A stretch of DNA of 64,000 nt from Chrysomallon squamiferum (Eukaryota; Mollusca; Gastropoda; Neomphalida; Peltospiridae): the NCBI GenBank assembly GCA_012295275.1, contig CM022676.1, positions 14,848,325-14,912,324 of the forward strand. Reading direction: 5' to 3'. Position 1 is the stretch's first letter. Each line of letters opens with the position of its first letter. Both the position numbers and the translations under genes were made by a program. Below the pieces are notes generated by a model that was given only the letters and a program-made list of their open reading frames with translations, did no database searches and was not told the origin of the DNA. Of this stretch, positions 25,840 to 41,553 are shown one piece after another.

Positions 25840-26992
25840 TAATCGTAAAACCATAAACTGACAAATCATAAAGTGTTCAGTTTTAAAACTTAAAGCTATT
25901 TTTGTTTTAAAACTTAGGTTGCTTTGCTCAGAGAAAATGTAACAGTGGTCACATGATACATTGATAGGTACCTTTTGTTTGCTGTCAAATCACAGGAAGT
26001 ACAAACACAAAGCCATGAAAATTCTATTTTTGTCTGGCTTCAAATGACACTTATCATACCTGTCTTTAGTGTCATGATTACATACACAATGTATTGCTCC
26101 TAATTAAGACCGGCAATACCTTTCTGGAGTAGACTCCAATTTATTATACGAGTTTATGTATTGCAGAGGATTATAGATAAACATTAATTTGTTTATTTCA
26201 GAACGTATTCATATTATAATTATATTCAGTAAAAGTCATAACATATAATAAAACATGCATTATACAAGTTATTAAAAATATAATCAACACAGATTATAGA
26301 AATATAATCATTTAAAATAGCACCAGTTATTTGTCGTTGCACATAAAGTCTTCGGTGACTTGACTAGGTAGGAAACAATGCACGGCGATCTCGCTACGCA
26401 CGTGCTACAATGAATAAGCTAAAAATAGGAACATTGAAGAAAAACATACAATGATACAGCCAACAGGTTATTAAAATATAAACAACATGAATTTATCACT
26501 ATTTTTTTAATCATAAAACCATAAATTGATCAAACTTAGGCTATTTTTGCATCAAGTGCTGATTTGCTCCATCAGAGAAAACATCAGCGATGGTCACATG
26601 ATACATTGATAGGTATCTTTTGTTTGCTGTCAAAGCACAGGAAGTACGAACACAAAGCCAAGAAAATTCTTTTGTCTGCTTCAAATGACAGTTACAATAC
26701 CTGTGTCTTTAATTGTCATGATTACATACACATTGTATTGCTCCTAATAAAGACCAGCAACACCTTTCTGGAGTCGACTCCAAGGATTATACGAGTTTAT
26801 GTATTGCAGAGGATTATAGTTAACATCAAATGCTAGTAATCGGCAAAACAATATTAATTCGTTTATTTCAGAACGAATACATATTATATTTAGTAAAAGT
26901 CACAACATCCAATAAAACATGCATCCTACAAGCTATTAAAAATATAATCAACATAGATTATAGAAATATAATCATTTTCAACAGCACCAGAT
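25840..26992. repeat. Direct duplication of a ~490-bp block (offset ~643 bp)
   Basis: 25840-26330 and 26505-26992 are near-parallel. Both contain TGGTCACATGATACATTGAT, TTTTGTTTGCTGTCAAA, ATACGAGTTTATGTATTGCA and a shared end before AGCACCAG. Differences are scattered substitutions plus small indels. No coding frame is conserved between the copies. Confidence 0.9.
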
Positions 26993-27120
26993 CTTTCTAG
27001 CACATTTTAAAATTAAAACGCAAGCAGACATGTATACACAATATTTTATTAAAAATGATATTTGAAATATTCGACAAATTGACCTTTCTAACTGTACATA
27101 AAATCTACTAGAATTCAAAA

Positions 27121-27774
27121 TTAAATATTATTTTTCTTTTGCTGTGCTCTCACATCTCGGATTGCAATGTGTGTAGACCTTTGAAGCTGTAGCTGTTTTA
27201 GTCTCATATTTGTTAAGGAGTTATTTAATAACTTGCATGAAAGGCATTTTTTTGTTTGTCTGGTTTTCATGGGTGGTTTTGTCAATATTGGAATAGCAGG
27301 TTCCTCTGAATCTTCTCCACAGAGTGAACTGCTATCCAATAGATTGTGTGGTTCTGGGGAAGCAGTAACGTATTGTGGGTTGCAACTCGGACCAGGTTGG
27401 GGCTCATCTTGTTTTCGGGGTACATCCTCAAGATTACAGCTTTCCGTCAATAAAAAAATTTCTGAACATAAACACATAAATTTGGTAAATTGTACAGCAT
27501 AAGCCAGATTTCGAAACTTATCGAACTGGTACACAACTTTCTTCACTTCAAGCGAAAGTCTCAACACAGGGGTAGGAGTTAGTGAAAAATGACTACATAA
27601 TTCACTAACTGTTGTTGCTCGACTGTTACCACAGCTAGTGTAAATATAAAGCATGCGTCCTTTCAAAAACTCATCTGTTGCAGGAACTGTGGAATACTTT
27701 TCTTGCAGATGCTGTCTGCCTAAGCTCGGTTGGTTACATCTAATTAGGCACTGTCTCTTGTTACTCAAAGGCAT
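27121..27774 (-). CDS. Unrecognised 217-residue protein (single coding exon)
   Basis: The chosen start, MPLSNKRQCLIR, lies 13 bases after a strong acceptor (TTGTTTTTTTCAG). The frame is open further upstream, but that part is Phe/Leu-rich intron-like sequence. The stop is followed about 70 bases later by AATAAA on the minus strand (27045-27050), which suggests a real 3' end. The protein has a basic N-terminus, a middle region with clustered cysteines and hydrophobics (CGNSRATTVSELCSHFSL, AVQFTKFMCLCSEIFLL), an acidic, Pro/Ser-rich linker (QDEPQPGPSC, SSSLCGEDSEEP) and a basic C-terminus (KCLSCKLL, LKQLQLQRSTHI). No domain is recognised. The linker style also occurs in transposon-derived ORFs, so it may be a domesticated or dead element. 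The 5' noncoding exon is not identified. Confidence 0.5.
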   Translation of the reverse strand: MPLSNKRQCLIRCNQPSLGRQHLQEKYSTVPATDEFLKGRMLYIYTSCGNSRATTVSELCSHFSLTPTPVLRLSLEVKKVVYQFDKFRNLAYAVQFTKFMCLCSEIFLLTESCNLEDVPRKQDEPQPGPSCNPQYVTASPEPHNLLDSSSLCGEDSEEPAIPILTKPPMKTRQTKKCLSCKLLNNSLTNMRLKQLQLQRSTHIAIRDVRAQQKKNNI

Positions 27775-28229
27775 CTTTTGGTTATTCACTGAAAAAAACA
27801 AGAAAAGAGCTGAGAAGACAACTGAAATAAGTTTTAAAAAGTTGAAATTATGAAAGACAATATTACCAAAATGAAACATCAACTGTGGGTCAAACCAAAC
27901 ACTGAAAAAAAAAAACACCATTATATGAAAAGAAATGCAAAATTTGAATGACCAATACAAATTAAATCCACACAGAATACAATAGCAAGTGCTTATTTGA
28001 TTTGGTGTTTAGAAATTATAATTGTTTGGTCAATTTTATGATTTTAAAATCCTAAAACATCTTTAGATTTGAGACAATTATGGATGAAAATACCAATATA
28101 TTTTTAGGAACATATTTGTCCATCATTCTTATGTAAGATAATTTAAGAAGAATAAGTATTAAGTCAGCATAATCCATTCTCAAACGTAAGTCCTTATACA
28201 GGAAGTTTGGTCTGCCATGACACTTTCAC

Positions 28230-29190
28230 TTCAGCAATCTAACGTCGAAATAACCATGCTTGACGAGATAAAGATTAGAGTTACTAGTTAGCATGCTTGC
28301 AGCTGCTTGACAAAATTTCAAAGACAATTAGATAAAAAAAACTACTTTTCATTCGTCTCATGTAACCGGTTTTAGTGACTGTAGCATGTTGAACATTCGT
28401 AATTTTGAAGAAAAAGACAGAAACTCAAACTGGCGATATAACGCCAACAAACCATATTTCACGAGGTAAAAATTACAATTAAGAGCCTCGAAGCTGCTTC
28501 AAAAAATTTCAAAGATAATAAAACTAATTATTATGTCCAGCTTCTTTTCATTCGTGTCACATAACCGGTTTTAGTTATTGTAGCATGTTGAAAATTCCGT
28601 AAAAGTTTCAAGATGGCGATCGAAAACCGAAATTACACAGACCATATTTCACGAGGCGATCATAACAATTTAAAAAAACCATAACTTTTGATAAAATTTT
28701 AAAGACAGTAAGATAAAAAACTAATTATTATGTCCAGCTACTTTTCGTTCGTGTCCAGTAACCGGTTATTGTAGCATGTTGAAAATTCCGTAAAAGTTTC
28801 AAGATGGCGACCGAACACCAAAATGACCAACAGACCATTTTTGACGAGGCGATCATAACAGTTGAATGCGTCCAAGCATTTTAAAGACAATAATATAAAA
28901 AACTAATTATTATGTCCAGCTACTTTTCATTCGTGTCACGTAACCGGTTTTAGTTATTGTAGCATGTTGAAAATTCTGTAAAAGTGTCACGATGGCGATC
29001 GAACACCGAAATGACCAAAATACCATATTTCACGAGGCAATCATAACAATTTAAAAAAACCATAACTTTTGATAAAATTTTAAAGACAGTAAGATAAAAA
29101 ACCAAAGTTAATGTCTACTTACCTTTCGTTCGTGTCCAGTAGCTGGTTTTAGTGGTTCAAGCGTGTTGAAAATTCGTAATTTTCTAAAAG
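28230..29190. repeat. Five-unit ~195-bp tandem array with AACCGGTT and GATGGCG motifs
   Basis: Five successive units share the order CATATTTCACGAGG, ATAACAATT, TTTTAAAGACA, TAACCGGTTTTAG, TGTAGCATGTTGAAAATTC and finally AAGATGGCG. The palindrome AACCGGTT starts at 28364, 28563, 28760 and 28942, with a degenerate form near 29140, giving spacings of about 199, 197, 182 and 198 bp. Middle units are the most alike and outer units are more diverged. The array lies 0.5-1.4 kb upstream of the start of the 217-residue ORF. Confidence 0.95.
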
Positions 29191-29619
29191 GCAGCGTAGG
29201 CATAGAAAAACTCAACGGAATCAAAATATTCGAAATCGTGAGCATTTATCAATATCCCGTCTGTGTTTATATGCAGAAATCCCAAGGAAAGAATATAACA
29301 CGATCCAATGAAAAGCGAACAAACGGTGCCCCCCCCTCATGCAAAACACGATTTCTGTGGAACAGCTAATTGGTAAGAAACAGCAGCCGCTAATCGCGAG
29401 TATCTGCACATACCTAAAATATAAAAGTTATCACAAGATGCAATTAGTGACATGTTCTGACTGAAATATTTAAACAACATTAACATATCAATTTGTATTA
29501 CAAAACAGATTTCTTAATAATACATAATTATATTTCACATAAAAGGATTCCTCTTAGTTCCATAAGTTGGACGTATCGGCTTAACTTTATTTGCCAACAT
29601 CTATTTATAAACACTAATG

Positions 29620-29885
29620 CCAAAGCGAAGCCAGCGAGCACTTCTACTCGGTTATGTTAAATTATCGGTTGGTTGACGGAACAAGTTATCATGGGAGATA
29701 ACTTTATAAGCAGGTATTTTCTATTGGCTATCCTATTCAATACAAAAATTAATCGGCAAATGTGAAACAAATCTAGCGAACGTTTAGAACCGTTGTGTTA
29801 AAAAATTATCGGTTGGTTAACGAAACAAGTTATCATAGGAGATACTCTATAACCAGGTGATTGCTATTGGTTTTACTTTTCAGTT
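29620..29885. repeat. Short direct duplication (offset ~144 bp)
   Basis: ATTATCGGTTGGTT followed by AACAAGTTATCAT, GGAGATA and CTATTGG occurs at about 29661 and again at about 29805, with modest divergence. Confidence 0.85.
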
Positions 29886-30476
29886 CCAGAATTAAAGTGT
29901 AATAAATAACCAATTACTTATCCGGAATAAAAAACAAGTAAATACTAAATTGTAAAAAAGAGAAGTGGAACGCCTGCAGATTTTGTACTGCAAAGTCATT
30001 GATTTTCTTATTTTTCTCAACTGCTAAACTTTATTTACTGTCCTCATTTCAAGTTGGTTTACTTCAATTTTTATATTAATTTTTTTTTGAAAAATCCATG
30101 CATATCAGTTTATTTATTATTATTATTTTTATTATTATTATTATTATTATTATTTATCATCTGAATTAGGACAGTCATTGCAAATAATTTACCAGTGTTG
30201 CAGTATTATAAGAATATAGATTTTCTTTGTTTTGCAGCTGAAAAGGATATGGTTATTCTGGGAGTTCTACAAAGCACTGCAATGAACAAAGCAGAGAGAA
30301 CTTGTATTTCTTTTTCTAATCATTAGAGTATTTTGATTATAAGCAGCAGTTAATTTGTAATTTCTCCTTTATTTTTAAATAGGACTAATGTACTAAACAT
30401 TACATTTGAATGTGTATGTGTGTCTGATTATACTTTTTTTTGTTTTTTCTTTTTTTTTTGTTCAATAATATTAGTC

Positions 30477-31214
30477 AGAACAAACTCATAGCGTTATTGA
30501 AGCATTTCAAACTGAATGGGGTAACTTAGAGAGATATAAAAAAGTCAGGCAGAAGAAAATGTAATTCACACAGTTTTACATGTGAAGACACAGAAAGGAT
30601 AGTTCAGTTTTTGCAGCATTTTCCTCAAGCCTATGACTAATTTTGCTTGGGTGAGGCCCAGGATTCAAAGGCAGTGATTTGAAAATACTGTCTGCATGTG
30701 AGACTAACACTACACTTTGGAGGGAGTATCAAAAGACTGCCATTACACTAGGTAAGAATTCATTTGAATAATGTGTAATTTTTGTAACAGATTAAGTGAT
30801 ATTTACCAGAATCTCTTCTGAAACATTTATAAAGGAGTAAATATAAGTTTAGTGATATAGTTTTATTTCTTACATTAATTGATTTTATATTATAGGATGC
30901 ATTTGTTAGTTATTTTAACTTGTTTTCATATTTATTTTTAAGAAAAAACTGTGTTCTTTAGGATTACTTGTCAGTTTTATTTCACTGAAACTGATTTTTA
31001 ATCCTTTTTTAGAACATCGTTTATCAGTCTGTATAAAATACATGTTCCTTTTATTTTCCCAAAACAGATCTGTGCTGGCAATGCAAACAGTGAAAAGATA
31101 CAGCAAACTGCCAGTCTTCCAGCAGAAGAGCAAATGACAATGTTTGGAAAGCAATTTGAGTATCTACAGACTGTGGAAGCCGAAAGATTCTGTTATTTTA
31201 TGTTATATTTTTGA
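30477..31214 (+). pseudogene. Exon-like islands of an unrecognised, probably dead gene
   Basis: Three short protein-like blocks lie on the plus strand. 30473-30562 reads SEQTHSVIEAFQTEWGNLER then a stop. 30662-30751 reads FKGSDLKILSACETNTTLW and has both an acceptor (gcccag) and a donor (ctag/gtaagaat). 31068-31214 follows an acceptor (aaaacag) and reads ICAGNANSEKIQQTASLPAE up to a stop. Amino-acid use is protein-like, but the phases of the second and third blocks do not agree and the DNA between has stops. No family recognised; it could be a decayed gene or element. Confidence 0.3.
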
Positions 31215-31225
31215 GTTTATTTAAT

Positions 31226-35576
<4,351 letters not shown>

Positions 35577-35859
35577 TATAACGTTTCTTGTCCCCAGTAC
35601 TATTAACACACTATTTCTATCTGACCTAAATACAGACACTTGTTATCAGCAGACACGTTTATTAACAGCGACACCCATAAATTATTTCAGTGACGTGTTG
35701 TCAGCTCCAGTAAAAATACTCAAAAACAAGGACGTATTTTGTGTAAGCAGACAGCCATTTTGAGATTTTAAGGTAGTTTGCATTTCATTGTGATTTAATA
35801 TATACCGTGCTATTATTTGCTTAAAATAAATCAACAGTACTGAACATATAATATGTTTT

Positions 35860-35890
<31 letters not shown>

Positions 35891-36198
35891 GATTCCTCAC
35901 GTCAGTGATCTATAGAAAAACCTTCAAACAGCAATTATTCCCTTCTACGAAATTCTCGACCAGGAAGTTTTTAAAGGTAAGCAGCCATTTTAGTAATAGT
36001 AGTAGTTATAATAATAGCCATAGATGTAATAGTAGAAGTCCCAGTAGTAATTGTAGTAGAAGTAGTAGTAGATGTTTTAGTAATTGAAATAGTAGTAGTT
36101 TTTGTGTTCTTACACAGATTCCATTATCATCACCATTATCATAACCATCATTCTAATATAGTCGTATGTACTTTTAGCGGCTTATTCTATATTTTTAC

Positions 36199-36241
36199 CT
36201 CTCTGTTATTTTATTTTATTTTATTTATTTTATTTATTTGT

Positions 36242-36276
<35 letters not shown>

Positions 36277-36290
36277 TTTGTTTGTCAGTT
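36199..36290. repeat. (TTTA)n tract
   Basis: About 90 bases of TTTA-like tetranucleotides. Similar tracts lie at 35857-35886 and 38402-38432. Confidence 0.9.
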
Positions 36291-36877
36291 TATTATAGGT
36301 TAAGATCTCTGTTGTGATGGCATTAAGGTTAGGGTGATGGTATTAGGATAATAATACACTTTGAGATCAAATTATGATGATGTTTATCAGTGGTTCAGAT
36401 GGACAGATGTAGAGATAGGATTCAGGTAAGTAATATCACAAACGTTGTATTTAGAGTTAATTTAGGTTTGGTATTTGTGTTGGTTTAAGGGGAATTTAAC
36501 GTTAAGATTACTAATTCCTGTAAACAGTTTCATGTATAAATAATATCCTGTTTAAACACTATGCCGAATAAAGAGCATCCTGTACGATTCATCAATCTGT
36601 GAAAGAGAAAAACCTGTTTGTAAACAACATTACAACTAACTAAACACCCTCTTCTGCCAATCTCTTACAACCCTCTTTGTTTCTGCAATGACGTATTTTC
36701 TACACTATTTGTGTTCACCCTGTAGCGCTCTCTTTATCTGTATTGTCAATAAGTGTCTTAATACTGAACCAGACTATTTTAAAAACGTTACTATTAATGA
36801 AAGTGTCCTAAAGGCTAGTATGAATAATATAAGTTATAACTTCGCTGGTTTTTATAGTTTTCTATTTTTTATATTTA

Positions 36878-36915
<38 letters not shown>

Positions 36916-39322
36916 AATATTTTTTATTTTTTATTTTTTATTTTTTGTATTCACTGGTTTATATCGTGATGGTTCTTCATATGTCTTTACAACAGTACAC
37001 AGTTTCAAGACGTAATTGTTTAAAATAGGAAATTTGTTAATAATAATAGCATCTAAACCAATTAAAAAGAGAAAAACTAGTATACTGCTTAAAGAGAGCC
37101 AATGGTTGATACATGTTACCCTGTTCATCCAATCGTCTATATAAAATACCACTTCCTGCAAATTGGAAAGAAGTACACTTGATATGGGGACTGCAGATTT
37201 ACTCTCATTTTATTTCAGCAGTCTTTAAAACAGCAAGTTTTAAACACACAAATCAGTAAACAAAATGTGTTTACAGTGTCGTTAATTAAAATATTTATTT
37301 CACCCTGCCTTCCTTCTTTATTTTATTTTTTCTCTTTTTGTCATTTCTTCATTCTTCTCTATCGTTTAATCTAACTTTCGTATCGGTTAGTTATCCGTTC
37401 CAACAACTGTGTAAAATATTATTCCATTTGCTTTCACCTACAATGGCAAACATAAAAAACATTACCGCTGTTACAGTTGCAGATGTGACAAGCAACCTGA
37501 TCATTACAGTTCGAGATTTTTTAAAAGACACGAAAACTATAATGTAGACCCGGACTTGAAAAGTATGTTGTATGACAACGAAGTTTTACTTTCCACCAAA
37601 TTTATTGTCTTTATCGTCATTATTAAGATTATATATCTTCTCACAATTTAAATAATTTCACACGTTTTCTGTTTATTTCTACACGTATGCGCAGACACTG
37701 TATTAACAATGAATTTGTCAGATCGTTGTAAGTAACACCCAGCTATAGCTTTGTTCTCGTGTGACACACTGTTTTTATCTGACCTACATAAGAAACAAAC
37801 AATCACGTGTTAGCTGTATCTTGATAGACTGGTGACGTTAGTATCGTCAGAGAAATAGGACATGCACACGATAAAATTAGTATGCTGCTGCTACTGTTGT
37901 TGTTGTTGTTGTTGTTCTCTTTCTTTTTCTTCTTCTTCTTATTATTACTATATATATATATATATGTGTGTGTGTATGTGTGTGTGTGTGTGTTACATCT
38001 GATTGATATGTGTATTATTCCTCCAGAAAAAAAAATATACTGATTGTAATATGTAAATAAATACATTTGTAGCAGTAGTAACAATAATATTAGTGCCACT
38101 TGTAATGGTAGCAGTAGGTTTAATAGTGGAAGTGGCAGCTGCAGTAGTTGTAGTAGCAGCATAGGAGTAGCAGCCGTTGTTCCGAGAGTATTATTATTAG
38201 TTGTGTTAAAATAATTCCATTATTATTGTTGTTCCTGTTGTTGTTGTTGTCATCGTCAGTATTATCATAATCGTCATCATTCTAATATAGTCCTATGAAT
38301 TATTTGTAGCTTATGCCATATTGTTATCCTTCTGAATATTTAATTTCATTTATTTATTTATTTATATGCTCATTTTATTAATTAATTAGTTAATCCATTC
38401 TATTTATTCATTTATTTATTTATTTATTTATTGACATGATATCTCATTGATCAATAGTAGAACAATTAAACAGAAAGTACTCGCTTCTAAGAAATTACCG
38501 ATCATAGTTGGCACCGATATAGTTCTAAACTAATAGTTACACTTGTGTTTCCGCTTTTTCTTTTAAATTTTTGTTGTTGTTCTTGTTGTTGTTGTCGCTG
38601 TTGTTGTTTTTGTTTTTTATATACATTTTATAACATAAATGTAAACAATGTTATGTAATAGGACTACCTAAAATTAATAGTTCTGCTTTGAGATAAAATG
38701 TGTCTAAGATGAGTGTACATGTCTCATAGCATGATTTGTTTATTTTAATCTCACGTTCAAACCTAAGAAGTGACACTTGATGACGTGTAAGATATTTGAC
38801 GTCAGTAACATGTTTATCAGTGCAGCAGTCTGATAACCAAAAGTAAACAAAGCAGAAGTGAAACAAGTCGGCCATATTGAAAGCGAATTCTGTATTATAT
38901 TGTACTATCGTTTAACGATTCGAGTGATCTTAGTTTGATTATTTTTAGTTCTCTAACAAATACATCATTATAGTGTGAGGTGTTCTTTTATGTTAACATG
39001 GAAAACGTTACGTAAAGCCTGACTTGAAAATGTGTTGTCAGATAGCGAAATTGTATTTACGATTCTGGTGCATGAATCTTACGTATGAAGAATTTAATAA
39101 TATTATTATCTAATGTTTTCTGTATTATTTTTCTATTTCCTTTCTATTTGGTTTATTGGAACTAATTCGGTTGTTATTGTTGTGTTTGTATGTAGTGTCC
39201 TTATTGAAATTATTTATCTTCTCACAATATAGACAAAGGCACAATGTATTAACAATGAATTTGTCACATCGTTCTAAATATCACAAGAGCATAAACATTT
39301 TAAACTTATCTTCAGTATATTT

Positions 39323-39323
<1 letters not shown>

Positions 39324-39353
<30 letters not shown>

Positions 39354-39403
39354 TATTACTACTACTACTACTACTACTACTAGTACTACTACTACCACTA
39401 CTA
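39324..39403. repeat. (TTA)n(CTA)n trinucleotide tract
   Basis: TTA repeats pass into ACT/CTA repeats, giving a spurious poly-Tyr frame. Confidence 0.9.
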
Positions 39404-40045
39404 CAACCCCATTAGTTATTATTTATCGGCGGCTTTTGATATATGTTAGCTATTTTATTTTTAGATCGGTTATACCTGCACTCTACAGTTGAGGTTAAAC
39501 AGAAAGTAGTCGCGTATCCGAAATTATCGATCAGAAACTTTTGAGGTAGGTATCCATATTGAAATTACAACGAATTTTATATTGTTTCTACTATAGAAAC
39601 ATTGCATCGTGTTCCCTTAATTTGCTTATTTTCTTACATTTTTCTCACATAATTTTTCTATTTAGATGTGTCATTGATGGATAATTTTCTTGTCTTTCGA
39701 GGAGTAAAATCATATAAATATCCATAAGGACATTGCAATTTGAAAACCGTTTGTCCCACAGTGAAATAGTATTTATCTGACTGTGACCAGATGATAATGA
39801 TAATAATAATTAATGTTGTTGTCGTCGTCAACATCATAATAATCGCTTGTATAAGCATAAACCGTTTCTTTTTATCTTTTATCGATTTGCTATATATTTA
39901 TCTATCCTTTTTCTTTTTTCTTTAATCTTATTATTTGTTTGCTCTAAGAATTGTTACAGTTCTGTCTGTACAATTTCTTTTTCCCTTTCTATTATTATTA
40001 TTATTATTATTATCATTATTATTATCGTTTGTTTGTAGTGAAAAC

Positions 40046-41553
40046 ATGGCCACATCAGCTGAAATCACAAGTTGGCAGACAGGGAAGAAATTAACTCAGT
40101 GTATTGAACACGTTTTTCGTACGAAAGCTGACAGTGATATCAGATTTCTAGTGGGAGAAAATAAAACGACAATTGATGCGCATCGTTTCATACTCATGAT
40201 TCGAAGCGAAGTTTTCCATCAAATGTTCTGTGGAGAACTTCGCGAACAAAGGAATATAGTTGTACCGGATGTGAAGGCAGAAATCTTCTCAGAATTTCTA
40301 AAGTATGTTAAAACACACACACACATACCACACACACACACATGGAAACACACGTAACAACACAGTGTGGAAGAGAGACATACATACAGACAGAAACATT
40401 GATAACAATACAGTTTTTGTTAGTAATCTAATTATTTTCTAATTAATTGATCTCACTTAGTTATCTCACATTTTAAAGTCTTACTCTACTTCTTTTACAC
40501 AGATATCTTTACACGGATGACGTCGTCCTAACAGGCGACAACGTCACCGGTCTGCTGTATCTATCGAGGAAGTACATCATCACAACACTTGAAGATGAAT
40601 GCACACATTATTTGGAGTCGTCGCTGTCGTCACGGAATGCGTGCGTCGTGCTGGAACAAGCTCACCTGTTTGATGAACATGATCTAAGGAGAAAAAGTCT
40701 GGAATACATTTTGAAAAATGGCGACGAAGTTTTGAAGTCGGATGAAGTCACCGATCTTTGTCACGAATGTCTGGTTGAGATCGTACGATCAGACGAACTG
40801 ACAGCAGACGAGAAAAATGTTTTTGAAGCCGCTGTGAAGTGGGCTGACAGCGCGTGCAGGAAGCAAGGGAAGTCGACGAGTGAAAAAAACATGCGCGAAG
40901 CACTGGGAGAGGTCGTGAAGCACGTGCGTTATCCATTACTCGATCAGATGTATTTTGTAAAACACGTGACACCCACTCACATACTCACTGCGATAGAAGA
41001 GTGCAAGATTTTGAAACACTTGGTGAGCAGTGATGAAGATGTTTCCCCTTTTAACTCAAACATGAGAACTGCAGTGATTCCTAAAACACAGATTACAATA
41101 AACAGGTTTGGTACGTATGGTTGCTGGTTGTCATCTTCTGGTAAAGAAGACGACGCCATTACTTTCTCTGTAAACAAAAACGCTTTACTTCGCGGATTTC
41201 AGTTGTACGGTTACGATGATCCACAAAACTACGACGTCAGCGCCTTCGTCACTGACACAAGAACAGACGAAATACTGGACGAGTCTACACTGACGCAGAG
41301 ATATGAACACGTGTCTGACGTGTACGACGTCGTGTTCAGTCGTCCAGTGAAGATTACTAAAGACACTGAGTACAGCTTGTTTGTTCATGTTAAGGGAGGA
41401 AACACATGGGGTGGATATCAAGGTAAATCAGAAATTGTTGTAGACTCTTTTGTTTGTACATTTTCTGAGTCACACAAATCTAAACACAGTGACAGACAAC
41501 TTCGTACGGATGTGACAGAAGGACAAATACCTGCTTTGTTATTTTTAGTGTGA
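40046..41553 (+). CDS. BTB-BACK-PHR protein (BTBD1/2/3/6 type)
   Basis: There are two coding exons, 40046-40302 and 40503-41553, joined in phase 2 (aa|gtatgt ... cacag|atat). The product is 435 residues. Order: BTB/POZ domain (about 25-125; DIRFLVGENKTTIDAHRFIL, VFHQMFCGEL, YLYTDDVVLTGDNV), BACK domain (about 135-245; CVVLEQAHLFDEHDLRRKSL, ADEKNVFEAAVKWA) and a C-terminal PHR domain (about 275-430; NRFGTYGCWLSSSGKEDDAI, RGFQLYGYDD, EGQIPALLF). This is the architecture of cytoplasmic Cullin-3 substrate adaptors of the BTBD1/2/3/6 group, which bring PHR-bound substrates to a ubiquitin ligase. The chosen ATG follows an acceptor-like GTTTGTAG, and the frame starts with MATSAEITSWQTGKKLTQCI, so the long N-terminal extension of some relatives is absent. 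The coding part is clearly less AT-rich than its surroundings. The nearest AATAAA downstream is at about 42195. No frameshift seen. Confidence 0.93.

Larger units (their letters stand above)
23238..27120. other. Intergenic or upstream IgSF intron, no further exon found
   Basis: Apart from the Tigger fragment near 24.5 kb and the duplicated block at 25.84-26.99 kb, I see no supported exon. A GC-richer patch at 25235-25400, with two copies of GCGGTGTCGC, is the only promoter-like segment upstream of the IgSF exons. A first exon with the signal peptide may lie here but could not be identified. Confidence 0.5.
35577..39800. repeat. Diverged duplicated blocks upstream of the BTB gene
   Basis: Segments upstream of the BTB gene recur as diverged direct copies. 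CTATCTGACCTAAATACA (about 35618) parallels TTATCTGACCTACATAAG (about 37776). TATTAACAATGAATTTGTCA with CTTCTCACAAT occurs at about 37637-37720 and again at 39217-39265. AAACAGAAAGTACTCGC (about 38468) parallels AAACAGAAAGTAGTCGC (about 39498), with a weaker third copy near 35925. Interleaved TTTATT tracts also recur. These look like two to three rounds of tandem duplication of noncoding DNA. Confidence 0.65.

Noticed and set aside
28230-29190. CRISPR-like array
   Set aside because: The repeat unit is about 195 bp and homologous along its full length, with no short repeats separated by unique spacers, and the genome is eukaryotic.
37338-37547. Frame ending MANIKNITAVTVADVTSNLI as a gene
   Set aside because: Short, with no recognisable domain, and located in the duplicated noncoding region upstream of the BTB gene without splice partners.
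40748-41421. Minus-strand frames opposite the BTB exon
   Set aside because: Antisense shadows of a clearly conserved coding exon.
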